Shown here: in pieces, positions 56,370-64,000 of the stretch
Numbering within the stretch: position 1 is the first letter of the stretch
Layout of the letters: every line of letters starts with the position of its first letter
Assembly (NCBI RefSeq): GCF_036194065.1
Contig: NZ_CP108095.1
Span: forward strand, 5,394,001 to 5,458,000
Origin: Streptomyces sp. NBC_00239
GTDB lineage: Bacteria; Actinomycetota; Actinomycetes; Streptomycetales; Streptomycetaceae
Length of the DNA: 64,000 nucleotides
Direction of reading: 5' to 3'
Notes under the pieces: generated by a model
Told to the model about the DNA's origin: nothing
The model's database searches: none
What the model saw: the letters and a program-made list of their open reading frames with translations, nothing else
Program-made: the position numbers and the translations under genes

Positions 56370-56434
56370 GTGGTGTAAGCCGGGGCCCCGCCGCAGCGGC
56401 AGGGGTCCGTTCGCACGTTGACGGGGAAGCAGGC

Positions 56435-57457
56435 ATGACGAAGCTGTCCGTGGTCGTTCCGTGTTTCAACGAGGAAGCGGTCGTCGACAGCTTCGACACC
56501 GAGATCCGCAAGGTCCTCGACGGACTCCCAGTCGACTACGAGGTCTGCTACGTCGACGACGGCAGCCGGGACGGCACCCTCGGCAGGCTCCGCCGGCTCG
56601 CCGCCGAACACGGCGACCGCGCCCGCTACGTCTCCTTCAGCCGCAACTTCGGCAAGGAGGCCGCCATACTGGCGGGCCTGCGCGAAGCCACCGGAGACGC
56701 CGTCGTGATCATGGATGCCGACCTCCAGCACCCGCCCGAGCTGATCGGCCGCATGCTGGAGCTCTACCGGCAGGGCCACGACCAGGTCATCGCCCGCCGC
56801 TCCCGCGAGGGCGACAAGAAGATTCGTTCCGCCCTAAGCCGCCTCTACTACCGCGGCGTCAACCGGTGGGTCGACGTCGAGCTCGCCGACGGGGTCGGCG
56901 ACTTCCGGCTGCTCTCCCGCCCCGCCGTCGACGCGCTGCTGTCGATGCCCGAGTACAACCGCTTCTCCAAGGGCCTCTTCTCCTGGATCGGCTTCGACAC
57001 CGTCCACTTCGACTACCGCAACGCGCAGCGCGAGGCCGGCGAGACCAAGTGGAAGTTCGGCGCGCTGCTGAACTACGGCATGGACGGCCTGATCTCGTTC
57101 AACAACCGCCCGCTGCGCATCGGCATCTGGACCGGCGCCGCCCTCACCCTCCTCGCCGGCCTCTACGCGCTGTGGGTCATCGGCATGGCCCTCGCCTTCG
57201 GCGTCAGCGCCCCCGGCTACGTCACCCTCGTCGCCATCACCGTCGGCCTCGGCGGGGTCCAGCTGGTGATGCTCGGGCTGATCGGCGAGTACATCGGCCG
57301 CATCTACTACGAGACCAAGCGCCGGCCGCCGTTCCTCGTCAAGGAGTCGCACGCCCCCACCACCAGCTCCGCCGAGCTCGCCGCCCGCCTCGCCAAGGCC
57401 GCCTGGGCCGCCCGCGCCGGGCTCGGCGATCCCGTCGTCAGGCTCGACCGCCGATGA
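56435..57457 (+). CDS. GtrB/DPM1-like polyprenyl-phosphate glycosyltransferase
   Basis: A 340-residue membrane glycosyltransferase that transfers a sugar to a polyprenyl phosphate on the inner membrane face. The GT2 domain has LSVVVPCFNEEAVV, DDGSRDGTL and VIMDADLQHPPELI, and the dolichol-phosphate mannose-synthase-like FSRNFGKEAAILAG. Two C-terminal helices (about 225-290) anchor it, with GLIGEYIGRIYYE after the last one. ATG 56435 follows GGGGAAGC. It overlaps the GtrA gene by four bases (ATGA), so the pair is coupled. Together they would make and flip a lipid-linked sugar that decorates a surface polymer. Confidence 0.93.
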   Translation: MTKLSVVVPCFNEEAVVDSFDTEIRKVLDGLPVDYEVCYVDDGSRDGTLGRLRRLAAEHGDRARYVSFSRNFGKEAAILAGLREATGDAVVIMDADLQHPPELIGRMLELYRQGHDQVIARRSREGDKKIRSALSRLYYRGVNRWVDVELADGVGDFRLLSRPAVDALLSMPEYNRFSKGLFSWIGFDTVHFDYRNAQREAGETKWKFGALLNYGMDGLISFNNRPLRIGIWTGAALTLLAGLYALWVIGMALAFGVSAPGYVTLVAITVGLGGVQLVMLGLIGEYIGRIYYETKRRPPFLVKESHAPTTSSAELAARLAKAAWAARAGLGDPVVRLDRR

Positions 57458-57861
57458 CGACCCCGCCGCCCGCGCGCAGCCAGTTCCCGCAGATCCTCCG
57501 CTTCGCGCTGGTCGGCGGCGTCAACACGGCGACCTTCTTCGCCTTCTACCTGCTCCTGCACCCGTGGCTGCCGTACTTCGCCGCGTACACCGTCGCCTTC
57601 CTGCTCAGCATGGTCGGCTCCTTCTTCCTCAACACCTACTTCACCTACCGCACCCGGCCGACCTGGAAGAAGTTCCTGCTCTTCCCGCTGACGAACGTCA
57701 CCAACTACGTGATCCAGTCCGCCGGGCTGTACGCGCTGGTCGCCTGGGCCGGCATGGACTCGCGCACCGCCCCGCTCGCCGCCGCGGCCGCCGCGATCCC
57801 CGTCACCTACCTGCTCTCCAAGCGGATCCTGCTCTCCCGCCCCGCCGCCCGCGCCTCCTGA
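57454..57861 (+). CDS. GtrA-family membrane protein (putative polyprenyl-linked sugar flippase)
   Basis: A 135-residue protein with four hydrophobic helices and the GtrA signature FALVGGVNTATFFAFY near residues 17-32, followed by FLLSMVGSFFLNTYFTYR. GtrA proteins are thought to flip or assist export of polyprenyl-phosphate sugars made by GtrB. Its start overlaps the preceding stop, which supports joint function. A possible -10 box TAGATT for proB lies about 100 bp downstream. Confidence 0.92.
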   Translation: MTTPPPARSQFPQILRFALVGGVNTATFFAFYLLLHPWLPYFAAYTVAFLLSMVGSFFLNTYFTYRTRPTWKKFLLFPLTNVTNYVIQSAGLYALVAWAGMDSRTAPLAAAAAAIPVTYLLSKRILLSRPAARAS

Positions 57862-57996
57862 GCCCGCCGTCCGCGCGCCGCGGCCCGATCCCTGCGGCCC
57901 GGCCGCCCGACCCCGCCGTCCGCGGACCGGAACGGGACGGCGGCCCCCGCCGGTCACCCCGTAGATTGGTGGCCCTCATCACGTGGTGCAAAGGGG

Positions 57997-59130
57997 ATGG
58001 ACGTGTCAGCGGCAAGGCAGGGAGTCACCGACGCCCGCAGGATCGTCGTCAAGGTCGGCTCCTCCTCCCTCACCACCGCCTCCGGCGGGCTCGACGCCGA
58101 CCGCGTCGACGCGCTCGTCGACGTGCTCTCCAAGGCCCGCAGCGGCGGCGAGAAGGAGATAGTGCTGGTCTCCAGCGGCGCCATCGCCGCCGGCCTGTCC
58201 CCGCTCGGCCTGCGCCGCCGCCCCAAGGACCTGGCCCGCCAGCAGGCCGCCGCCAGCGTCGGCCAGGGCCTGCTCGTCGCCCGCTACACCGCCTCCTTCG
58301 CGCGCTACGGCGTCCGCGTCGGCCAGGTGCTGCTGACCACCGACGACACCAGCCGCCGCGCCCACTACCGCAATGCCTACCGGACCCTCGACCAGCTCCT
58401 CGCCATGGGCGCCCTGCCCGTCGTCAACGAGAACGACACGGTGGCCACGGACGAGATCCGCTTCGGCGACAACGACCGGCTCGCCGCCCTCGTCGCCCAC
58501 TTGGTCCGCGCCGACCTCCTCGTCCTCCTGTCCGACGTCGACGGCCTCTACGACGGCGACCCCGCGCTGCCCGGCACCACCCGGATCGACGAGGTCCGCG
58601 GCCCGCAGGACATCGCGCACGTCAGCATCGGCAGCGCGGGCAAGGCGGGCGTCGGCACCGGCGGCATGGTCACCAAGGTCGAGGCGGCCCGGATCGCCGC
58701 CGCCGCCGGCATCCCGGTGGTCCTCACCTCGGCGAGCCAGGCCGCGGACGCGCTGGCCGGCCGGGTCACCGGCACCTACTTCCACGCCACCGGCCGCCGC
58801 TCCGCCGACCGGCTGCTGTGGCTCCAGCACGCCTCCACCCCCCAGGGGCACCTCGTGCTCGACGAGGGCGCGGTCCGCGCGGTCACCGAGCGCGGCAGCT
58901 CGCTGCTGCCCGCCGGCATCGCGGCCGTCGAGGGCGACTTCACCGCCGGCGACCCGGTGGAACTGCGCGACGGGACCGGGCGGGCGGTCGCCCGCGGCCT
59001 GGTCAACTTCGACGCGAAGGAGCTCCCGCAGCTGCTCGGACGTTCGACCCGGGAACTCGCGAAGGAACTCGGGCCCGAATACGAGCGCGAGGTCGTACAC
59101 CGCGACGATCTGGTCCTGCTGCAGGGCTGA
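57997..59130 (+). CDS. proB: Glutamate 5-kinase
   Basis: First step of proline synthesis: phosphorylates glutamate to gamma-glutamyl phosphate. The 377-residue protein has an amino-acid kinase domain (RIVVKVGSSSLTT, LVSSGAIAAGLSPL, VNENDTVATDEIRFGDND, GVGTGGMVTKVEAA) and a C-terminal PUA domain (about 285-375). The start at ATG 57997 follows AAAGGGG; GTG 58003 is also possible. A likely -10 TAGATT lies at 57962. proA follows, but only after a small gene, a palindrome and a repeat locus, so the two may be transcribed separately. Confidence 0.97.
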   Translation: MDVSAARQGVTDARRIVVKVGSSSLTTASGGLDADRVDALVDVLSKARSGGEKEIVLVSSGAIAAGLSPLGLRRRPKDLARQQAAASVGQGLLVARYTASFARYGVRVGQVLLTTDDTSRRAHYRNAYRTLDQLLAMGALPVVNENDTVATDEIRFGDNDRLAALVAHLVRADLLVLLSDVDGLYDGDPALPGTTRIDEVRGPQDIAHVSIGSAGKAGVGTGGMVTKVEAARIAAAAGIPVVLTSASQAADALAGRVTGTYFHATGRRSADRLLWLQHASTPQGHLVLDEGAVRAVTERGSSLLPAGIAAVEGDFTAGDPVELRDGTGRAVARGLVNFDAKELPQLLGRSTRELAKELGPEYEREVVHRDDLVLLQG

Positions 59131-59145
59131 GGTTCGGTAAAACCG

Positions 59146-59161
59146 GAGCGCCGCGGCGCTC
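59146..59161. terminator. 16-bp palindrome after proB
   Basis: GAGCGCCGCGGCGCTC is a perfect palindrome 15 bp after the proB stop. It can form a small hairpin; terminator or binding site cannot be distinguished. Confidence 0.4.
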
Positions 59162-59220
59162 GGACTGGTCAACTTTGATGGCGGAGCAATGAAGGACGGA
59201 CGCAACCAGGGAGGCCGCCG

Positions 59221-59625
59221 GTGAGACGAACGCGCCCGGGGGAGCGAGCGCTGACCAGCGTCGAAACGGGCGACGACGTCGTCGCGTCCCGCCTGTGGCA
59301 CGTCACGCTGAGCGTCTCGGGAACCCCGGCCCCGCTGGCGGACGTCCGCCGGGCCCTCGAACAGCTCGCCCACGACCACCCCTTCCTGCTCACCAGCCGG
59401 TACGCCGCCGACCACGCGGAGATCCGGTACTGGGAGGAGGCGCGCGACCTCCACGACGCGGCGGCCGTCGCGCTGCGGCTGTGGGGGGAGCACCGGTCCT
59501 CGGCGAAGCTCCCGCCGTGGGAGATCGTCGGCCTGGAGGTCATCGACCGCGCCACCTACCACCAGCGGGTGGCCGAGGGCTACGGCCCACCGCCCGCCTC
59601 CCCGGTGGGCGTCCACCCGTACTGA
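59221..59625 (+). CDS. Small conserved protein of unknown function
   Basis: A 134-residue soluble protein with no membrane segment. After a basic N-terminus it has [17 protein letters not shown], then [17 protein letters not shown] and [24 protein letters not shown], an alternating strand-helix pattern of a small alpha-beta domain. I do not recognise a characterised family. The GTG start follows GGGAGG at 59210. It lies between proB and proA on the same strand; a repeat locus separates it from proA. Normal codon usage supports a real gene. Confidence 0.75.
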   Translation: MRRTRPGERALTSVETGDDVVASRLWHVTLSVSGTPAPLADVRRALEQLAHDHPFLLTSRYAADHAEIRYWEEARDLHDAAAVALRLWGEHRSSAKLPPWEIVGLEVIDRATYHQRVAEGYGPPPASPVGVHPY

Positions 59626-59641
59626 CGGTGCGAGCACGAAA

Positions 59642-59757
59642 ATCCAGCCTCGCCGGCGTTCGAGGCGCGGGGTTCGGGGCGGAGCCCCAAGCCGAACCCG
59701 GCTCCGCCGGGCACCGCGCCCTGCCCGGACCCGCGCCTCGAACGGCCGCGAGGCTGA
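59642..59757. repeat. Dispersed palindromic repeat, locus C
   Basis: The forward arm 59642-59688 (ATCCAGCCTCGCCGGCGTTC, then GAGGCGCGGGG and a GGCGGAGCCCC end) and an inverted arm 59701-59757 (GCGCCTCGAACGG, CGCGAGGCTG) repeat the family core seen at 11.2 and 49.7 kb. It lies directly after the small-protein gene. The rest of the gap to 59867 is decayed sequence of the same flavour. Confidence 0.82.
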
Positions 59758-59867
59758 CATCGCCCCGCGCGTCAGCGAGGCCGAAGACGGTGCGGCCCAG
59801 CCAGCCGGCGAGGCCGGGACCCGTCTCGGGGGCTGGAATCGCGCCGGGCCCGCAGGGCCGCGGGTAC

Positions 59868-59873
59868 TACCCT
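59868..59873 (+). promoter_or_regulatory. -10 box giving a leaderless proA mRNA
   Basis: TACCCT lies at -12 to -7 from the proA ATG; no ribosome site is present. Confidence 0.6.
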
Positions 59874-59879
59874 GCAGCC

Positions 59880-61163
59880 ATGACGACCTCGCTCAACGCC
59901 GCCTCCGACTCGCCCGTCATCGCGACCGCGCACCGCGCCCGCACCGCAGCCGCGGCCCTGGCCCCCCTGCCGCGGTCCGCCAAGGACACCGCGCTGCTCG
60001 CCATCGCCGACGCCCTGGAGGCCCGTACCGCCGAGATCGTCGAGGCCAACGCCGTCGACATCGCCAAGGCCCGCGCCGCCGGCACCAGCGAGACCGTCGT
60101 CGACCGGCTCACCCTCACCCCCGACCGGGTCCGCGCCATCGCCTCCGACGTCCGTGACGTCGCCGCCCTGCCCGACCCGGTCGGCGAGGTCGTCCGCGGC
60201 TCCACCCTCCCCAACGGCATCGACCTGCGCCAGGTCCGGGTCCCGCTCGGCGTCGTCGGCATCATCTACGAGGCCCGCCCCAACGTCACCGTGGACGCCG
60301 CCGCACTCTGCCTGAAGTCCGGCAACGCGGTCCTGCTCCGCGGCAGCTCCTCCGCGTACGCGTCCAACACCGCCCTCGTCGACGTCCTGCGCGACGCCGT
60401 GGAGAGCACCGGCCTGCCCGCCGACGCGGTCCAGCTCGTCCCCGGCGAGAGCCGCGACTCCGTCCGCGAGCTGATGCGCGCCCGCGGCCTCGTCGACGTG
60501 CTCATCCCGCGCGGCGGAGCCTCCCTGATCCGCACCGTGGTCGAGGAGTCGACCGTTCCGGTCATCGAGACCGGCACCGGGAACTGCCACGTCTACGTGG
60601 ACGCGCAGGCCGACCTCGCCATGGCCGTGGACATCCTGGTCAACTCCAAGGCGCAGCGGCCCTCCGTCTGCAACTCCGCCGAGACCCTCCTCGTCCACCG
60701 CGACATCGCCGCGGACTTCCTGCCCCGCGCCCTGGACGCCCTCGCCGAGGCCGGCGTCACCGTGCACGGCGACCCCGCCGTCCTCGGATACGCCGGCGAC
60801 TCCAAGGTGACCGCCGTACCGGCCACCGAGGAGGACTGGGAGACCGAGTACCTGTCCTACGACATCGCCGCCGCCGTCGTGGACTCCCTCGACGACGCCG
60901 TGGCCCACATCCGCCGCTGGACCTCCGGCCACACCGAGGCGATCGTCACCACCTCGCAGGCCGCCGCCCGCCGCTTCACCCAGCTGGTCGACTCGACCAC
61001 GGTCGCCGTGAACGCCTCCACCCGGTTCACCGACGGTGGCCAGTTCGGCTTCGGCGCGGAGATCGGCATCTCCACCCAGAAGCTGCACGCCCGCGGCCCC
61101 ATGGGCCTGCCGGAGCTCACCTCGACCAAGTACATCGTCACCGGCGACGGTCACGTTCGGTAG
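59880..61163 (+). CDS. proA: Gamma-glutamyl phosphate reductase
   Basis: Second step of proline synthesis: reduces gamma-glutamyl phosphate to glutamate semialdehyde with NADPH. The 427-residue aldehyde-dehydrogenase-like protein has [31 protein letters not shown], the catalytic Cys264 in [13 protein letters not shown], and [24 protein letters not shown]. The ATG at 59880 is placed six bases after TACCCT, so the mRNA probably has no leader. It is separate from proB by about 750 bp. The next gene again has its own leaderless-type promoter. Confidence 0.97.
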   Translation: MTTSLNAASDSPVIATAHRARTAAAALAPLPRSAKDTALLAIADALEARTAEIVEANAVDIAKARAAGTSETVVDRLTLTPDRVRAIASDVRDVAALPDPVGEVVRGSTLPNGIDLRQVRVPLGVVGIIYEARPNVTVDAAALCLKSGNAVLLRGSSSAYASNTALVDVLRDAVESTGLPADAVQLVPGESRDSVRELMRARGLVDVLIPRGGASLIRTVVEESTVPVIETGTGNCHVYVDAQADLAMAVDILVNSKAQRPSVCNSAETLLVHRDIAADFLPRALDALAEAGVTVHGDPAVLGYAGDSKVTAVPATEEDWETEYLSYDIAAAVVDSLDDAVAHIRRWTSGHTEAIVTTSQAAARRFTQLVDSTTVAVNASTRFTDGGQFGFGAEIGISTQKLHARGPMGLPELTSTKYIVTGDGHVR

Positions 61164-61227
61164 TCGCCCGCTCGACTCCGTGTGGCTGAAATGCGCGCAC
61201 ACCCTGCCCAAAGCAGCCCCTCAGGTC

Positions 61228-61233
61228 TACGCT
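61228..61233 (+). promoter_or_regulatory. -10 box giving a leaderless mRNA for the membrane protein at 61240
   Basis: TACGCT lies at -12 to -7 from the GTG at 61240; no ribosome site is present. Confidence 0.55.
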
Positions 61234-61239
61234 GGTGCC

Positions 61240-61848
61240 GTGCCGGACGACGTGGGGGGCAAGCCGTTCCCGGACGGACGGGAGCCCGACGACGACCGCG
61301 GAGGCGCGGATCAGGACTTCGCCTCCGTGGTGTTCGACGAGGCCTTCGTCCGGGGCGCACACATTCATGAGCCGACCGCCGCCGAGCGGACCCGGGCGGC
61401 CGCGCAGGCGCGCGCCGAGGCCGAGGAGGCCCGCGCGATCGCGCGCGGCCGACCGGCCGCCGACGACGGCTTCGAGAGCTACGACGGCTACCTGGACCGC
61501 TACGGGTACGGCTACGGCCCGGACGGCGAGCCCTACGGCTTCGGCCCGGACTACGCCTACGGGTACGGCTTCGGCTACGGCCCGTACGGGGCGTACGGCG
61601 GGGCGTTGCGCCCCTACCGCGGCCGGGCCCGCTGGCACCGCCCGGTGGCCTGGATCCTGGCCGTGGTGATGGGCGTCGGCATGGTCGCCCTCGCCTTCAC
61701 CGCCGTCTACCGCGGTGCCTCCGACGACCGCCGGGACCAGGCACCCCCGCCCGCCACCACGGGCATCGGCACCGGATCGGGCAGCCGGCCCGAGCCCGGA
61801 CACGTCACGGGCGGCCTGGGCGGCCCGCCCGTCGTCCTCGCCCCCTGA
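61240..61848 (+). CDS. Single-pass membrane protein with SVVFDExFVR motif and Tyr/Gly-rich segment
   Basis: A 202-residue protein. An acidic N-terminus leads to SVVFDEAFVRGAHIHE near residue 28, followed by an Ala/Glu/Arg helix. A Tyr-Gly-rich stretch (YGYGYGPDGEPYGFG) comes before a basic stop and one membrane helix (WILAVVMGVGMVALAFTAVY). A short Pro/Gly outer tail ends the protein. The next gene shares the SVVFDE motif and topology, so the two are probable paralogs or partners. By its place after proA it may correspond to S. coelicolor SCO2584, reported as part of the spore-wall synthesising complex; this is from memory and not checked. Confidence 0.8.
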   Translation: MPDDVGGKPFPDGREPDDDRGGADQDFASVVFDEAFVRGAHIHEPTAAERTRAAAQARAEAEEARAIARGRPAADDGFESYDGYLDRYGYGYGPDGEPYGFGPDYAYGYGFGYGPYGAYGGALRPYRGRARWHRPVAWILAVVMGVGMVALAFTAVYRGASDDRRDQAPPPATTGIGTGSGSRPEPGHVTGGLGGPPVVLAP

Positions 61849-61989
61849 GCCGCCCTCCGCGTACCCCCTCGGAAATCGGGGAAGTTCCCCGGCACGGAGG
61901 CGTTTACCTGCACCGCCTGAGACGAACCCTGAAGGTACGGCCCTCCGGTGCAGGGCCTCTCATGCGGGCTTCTCATGCGGGGAGAAGCG

Positions 61990-63114
61990 ATGGCAGCGCC
62001 CGGAGATCCACCAGAAGTGCCCGACGGCATCGGCGGTGCCGACGACGAATACCGGTCCGTGGTGTTCGACGAGGATTTCGTGCGCGCCGCCCGGCTCCAG
62101 GAGTACAGCGCGCAGGAGCGCCTCGGTGAGCACAGCCGCGCCGTGCGCAGCCGGTCCATGTGGGGAGCCGGCTCCGGTGGCTCCGCGGGCGTCCGGCGCG
62201 GCCGCCAGGGCCTGCTGCTGGTGCTGGTCATAGCCCTCGCCTTCGGCGCCGCCGTCTTCATGGGCCTGCGCCACCCGTACGTGCCGCGGCCCGTGAGCCA
62301 CACCGATCCGCTGAGCATGACCGTGGTCCCCCTCGCCCCGCAGGGCCCCGTCCCCGGCGGCCGCCCCGGCGAGCTGTACGAGGCGTCCCCGGCGGCGGGG
62401 TTCCGGGTGGGCGCGGCGGGCATCACGCTGCCGGCCGTCCGCCGCACGGCGCACTTCTCGGCCGAGCAGGTGCTCGCCGCGCTCTCCACCGCCAAGGACT
62501 ACCTCGTGCAGTCCTCCTTCGACCCCGACGTGCTCACCGGGGCCGCCACCCGGCCGGTGCGGATGCTCATCGACCCCGACCAGGTCACGCAGTTCGACGA
62601 GAGCCTGAGCAGCCCGGCCGCCGACGGGCGGCACGCCGCGACCGGCTGGCTGGTGCGCTTCGACCCGGGCACCGCGCTCGTCGCCGACTCCCGGGTCCGC
62701 GTCTCGGGAACCATGTCCTTCGCCGAGGCGGGCCCGGACATGCTGGAGGTCGCCACCGACCACACCTTCGTCTACGCCGTCCGCCCGGCCGTCCCGGGGC
62801 CGCAGGCCGACGCCGCCCGGCCGGCCACCGCCTCGCTGTTCACCGTCCGCCGCGAGCTGCGGCTGCGCTTCGACCGGGAGGACCTGGAGGTCCGGCGGGC
62901 GGAACTGTTCTCCGCGGCCGTGCTGGCCGGGCCGATGGACTGCGCCGCCGACCCGTCCGCCGCCTTCCGCCCGCTGCTCGCCGGAGAGCGGGGCACCGGC
63001 ACCGGGCCGGCCGCCACCGACCCCTTCCGGGCCGGCCACCCGAACACCGGCGCGGGGCTGTGCGGCGTGCTCGCCGCTACCGCCCAGCCGAGCCCGGCGC
63101 CCCCTCGCCGGTAG
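61990..63114 (+). CDS. Single-pass membrane protein with SVVFDEDFVRAA motif and extracellular domain
   Basis: A 374-residue protein. The cytosolic part has SVVFDEDFVRAARLQE near residues 22-37 and a basic stop RRGRQG. One helix (LLLVLVIALAFGAAVFMGL) follows, and about 270 extracellular residues carry no recognised catalytic motif but a repeated strand pattern and two cysteines (PMDCAAD, GLCGVL) that could pair. ATG 61990 follows GGAGAAG. It lies 141 bp after the related protein and is probably co-transcribed. Its 3' end overlaps that of the M48 protease gene by 38 bp on the other strand. The function is unknown. Confidence 0.82.
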   Translation: MAAPGDPPEVPDGIGGADDEYRSVVFDEDFVRAARLQEYSAQERLGEHSRAVRSRSMWGAGSGGSAGVRRGRQGLLLVLVIALAFGAAVFMGLRHPYVPRPVSHTDPLSMTVVPLAPQGPVPGGRPGELYEASPAAGFRVGAAGITLPAVRRTAHFSAEQVLAALSTAKDYLVQSSFDPDVLTGAATRPVRMLIDPDQVTQFDESLSSPAADGRHAATGWLVRFDPGTALVADSRVRVSGTMSFAEAGPDMLEVATDHTFVYAVRPAVPGPQADAARPATASLFTVRRELRLRFDREDLEVRRAELFSAAVLAGPMDCAADPSAAFRPLLAGERGTGTGPAATDPFRAGHPNTGAGLCGVLAATAQPSPAPPRR

Positions 63115-64000
63115 CACCGCCGTCGTCGCCCTTGCCGCCCGTACCGGCGCTTGTGCCCGTACCGCCGGCGCCCGTGCCGCTGCCGCCCGTGCCGCTTCCC
63201 GTGAAGCGGTCGCGCAGGCGGCCGCCGAGGTCGCCCGCGCCGCCGGCCAGGTCGCCGACCAGCTTCATCAGCGGGTCCTTGCTGGTCCGCACCGAATCGG
63301 CGTAATGGGAGGCCGACTGGCGGAAGGAGTCGGTGACCGAGGTGTCCCGGTCCTCCTCCCGCCGCGGGTAGTGGCCGTCCATGATCCGCTGGTAGTCCCG
63401 GGTCGCGGCCCACTTGCGCAGTTCGGCCGCACGCACCGTGGCGAAGGGATGCGTGCGCGGCAGCACGTTGAGGATCTTCAGCACCGAGTCGCGCAGGTCG
63501 CCGCTGGCCTCGTACTCCTCGGCCTGGGCCAGGAAGGCGTCCACGTCCATCTCGTGGAGGTGGTTGCCGCCGGCGAGCTTCATCAGGCCGCGCATGGAGG
63601 CCTGGAGGTCCTGCCCCACCAGCAGGCCCGCGCGGTCGGCGGACAGTTCCGACTTGCGGAACCACTCCCGCAGCCCGGTCACGATCGTCGTGATCGCGAC
63701 GGTGCCCAGCGGGATCCACGCGATCTTCAGCGCGAGGTTGGTCAGGAACAGCAGGACGGTCCGGTAGACCGCGTGCCCGGACAGCGCGTGGCCCACCTCG
63801 TGGCCCACGACCGCCCGCATCTCCTCCTCGTCGAGCAGCTCCACCAGCCCCGTGGTCACCACGATGATCGGCTCGTCCAGCCCGATGCACATGGCGTTCG
63901 GCTTCGGGTCCTGCTGCACGTACATCTGCGGGACCCGCTCCAGGTCCAGGACGTGGCAGGCGTCCAGCAGCATCGCGTGCAGCCGCGGGAACTGGGTCGG
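63077..64000 (-). CDS. M48 family metalloprotease, cut by right window edge
   Basis: A zinc peptidase of the Ste24/HtpX group; 307 residues and the stop are inside the window and the N-terminus lies beyond base 64000. The zinc motif is HEVGH (VVGHEVGHALSGH) with a membrane segment just after it (TVLLFLTNLALKIAWIPLGTV), and a third ligand is probable in SELSADRAGLLVG. The substrate-side motif PKPNAMCIG precedes it. The last 60 residues are a Gly/Thr/Ser-rich low-complexity tail. M48 enzymes act in membrane protein quality control. It is convergent with the preceding gene, with overlapping 3' ends. Confidence 0.92.
   Translation of the reverse strand, partial: PTQFPRLHAMLLDACHVLDLERVPQMYVQQDPKPNAMCIGLDEPIIVVTTGLVELLDEEEMRAVVGHEVGHALSGHAVYRTVLLFLTNLALKIAWIPLGTVAITTIVTGLREWFRKSELSADRAGLLVGQDLQASMRGLMKLAGGNHLHEMDVDAFLAQAEEYEASGDLRDSVLKILNVLPRTHPFATVRAAELRKWAATRDYQRIMDGHYPRREEDRDTSVTDSFRQSASHYADSVRTSKDPLMKLVGDLAGGAGDLGGRLRDRFTGSGTGGSGTGAGGTGTSAGTGGKGDDGGATGEGAPGSAGR

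Overview
The window is a chromosomal segment of a Streptomyces or a very close actinomycete. The DNA is extremely GC-rich with strong third-position GC. Many genes start with GTG. Gene content and order (sodF, rpiB, tig-clpP1-clpP2-clpX, valS-folC-ndk-mreBCD-pbp2-rodA, rne-rplU-rpmA-obg, proB-proA) match, from memory, the conserved core of Streptomyces chromosomes around S. coelicolor SCO2580-SCO2645. No phage, plasmid, transposase, CRISPR array or secondary-metabolite cluster is visible.

Layout. 1-11 kb: the catalytic half of aminopeptidase N (cut by the left edge), a DsbA-family thiol protein, sodF behind a Nur-type box, three related amino-acid permeases interleaved with an SDR oxidoreductase and bioY, then rpiB and a Nei/Fpg glycosylase. 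11-15.3 kb: a repeat-rich gap, an Eis-like acetyltransferase, a SpoIIE-type phosphatase, a small HD hydrolase resembling alarmone hydrolases, a 64-aa membrane protein, and tRNA-Gly(UCC) and tRNA-Pro(UGG). 15.4-20 kb: the chaperone/protease block tig, clpP1, clpP2, clpX with a ClgR-like site. 20-26.4 kb: a PQ-rich membrane-anchored protein, valS, an orphan sensor kinase and a second MreB-family gene.

26.4-35.3 kb: folC, a DUF4233-like protein and ndk, followed by the elongation/spore-wall cluster mreB, mreC, mreD, pbp2, rodA. 35.3-46.7 kb: a CYTH-CHAD protein, a split pair of B12-radical-SAM proteins (the second apparently starting at CTG), a very large RNase E/G, then rplU, rpmA and obg. 46.7-57.9 kb: a cell-surface glycopolymer region with a GT2, galE, another GT2, a GT4, a GT2-TagF fusion, and a GtrB/GtrA-like pair, interrupted by a composite minisatellite at 49.5-50.06 kb. 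58-64 kb: proB, a small conserved protein, proA, two tandem single-pass membrane proteins sharing a cytoplasmic motif, and an M48 metalloprotease cut by the right edge.

Functional threads. Proteostasis is the Tig/ClpP1P2/ClpX block. Cell-wall assembly combines MreBCD-PBP2-RodA, the extra MreB paralog, the glycopolymer glycosyltransferases and possibly the membrane pair after proA. RNA and ribosome functions are RNase E, L21, L27, Obg and perhaps the radical-SAM pair. Two structural patterns cut across the genes. One is a GC-rich palindromic repeat family at three intergenic loci. The other is a set of TANNNT boxes placed 6-7 nt before start codons, indicating leaderless mRNAs.
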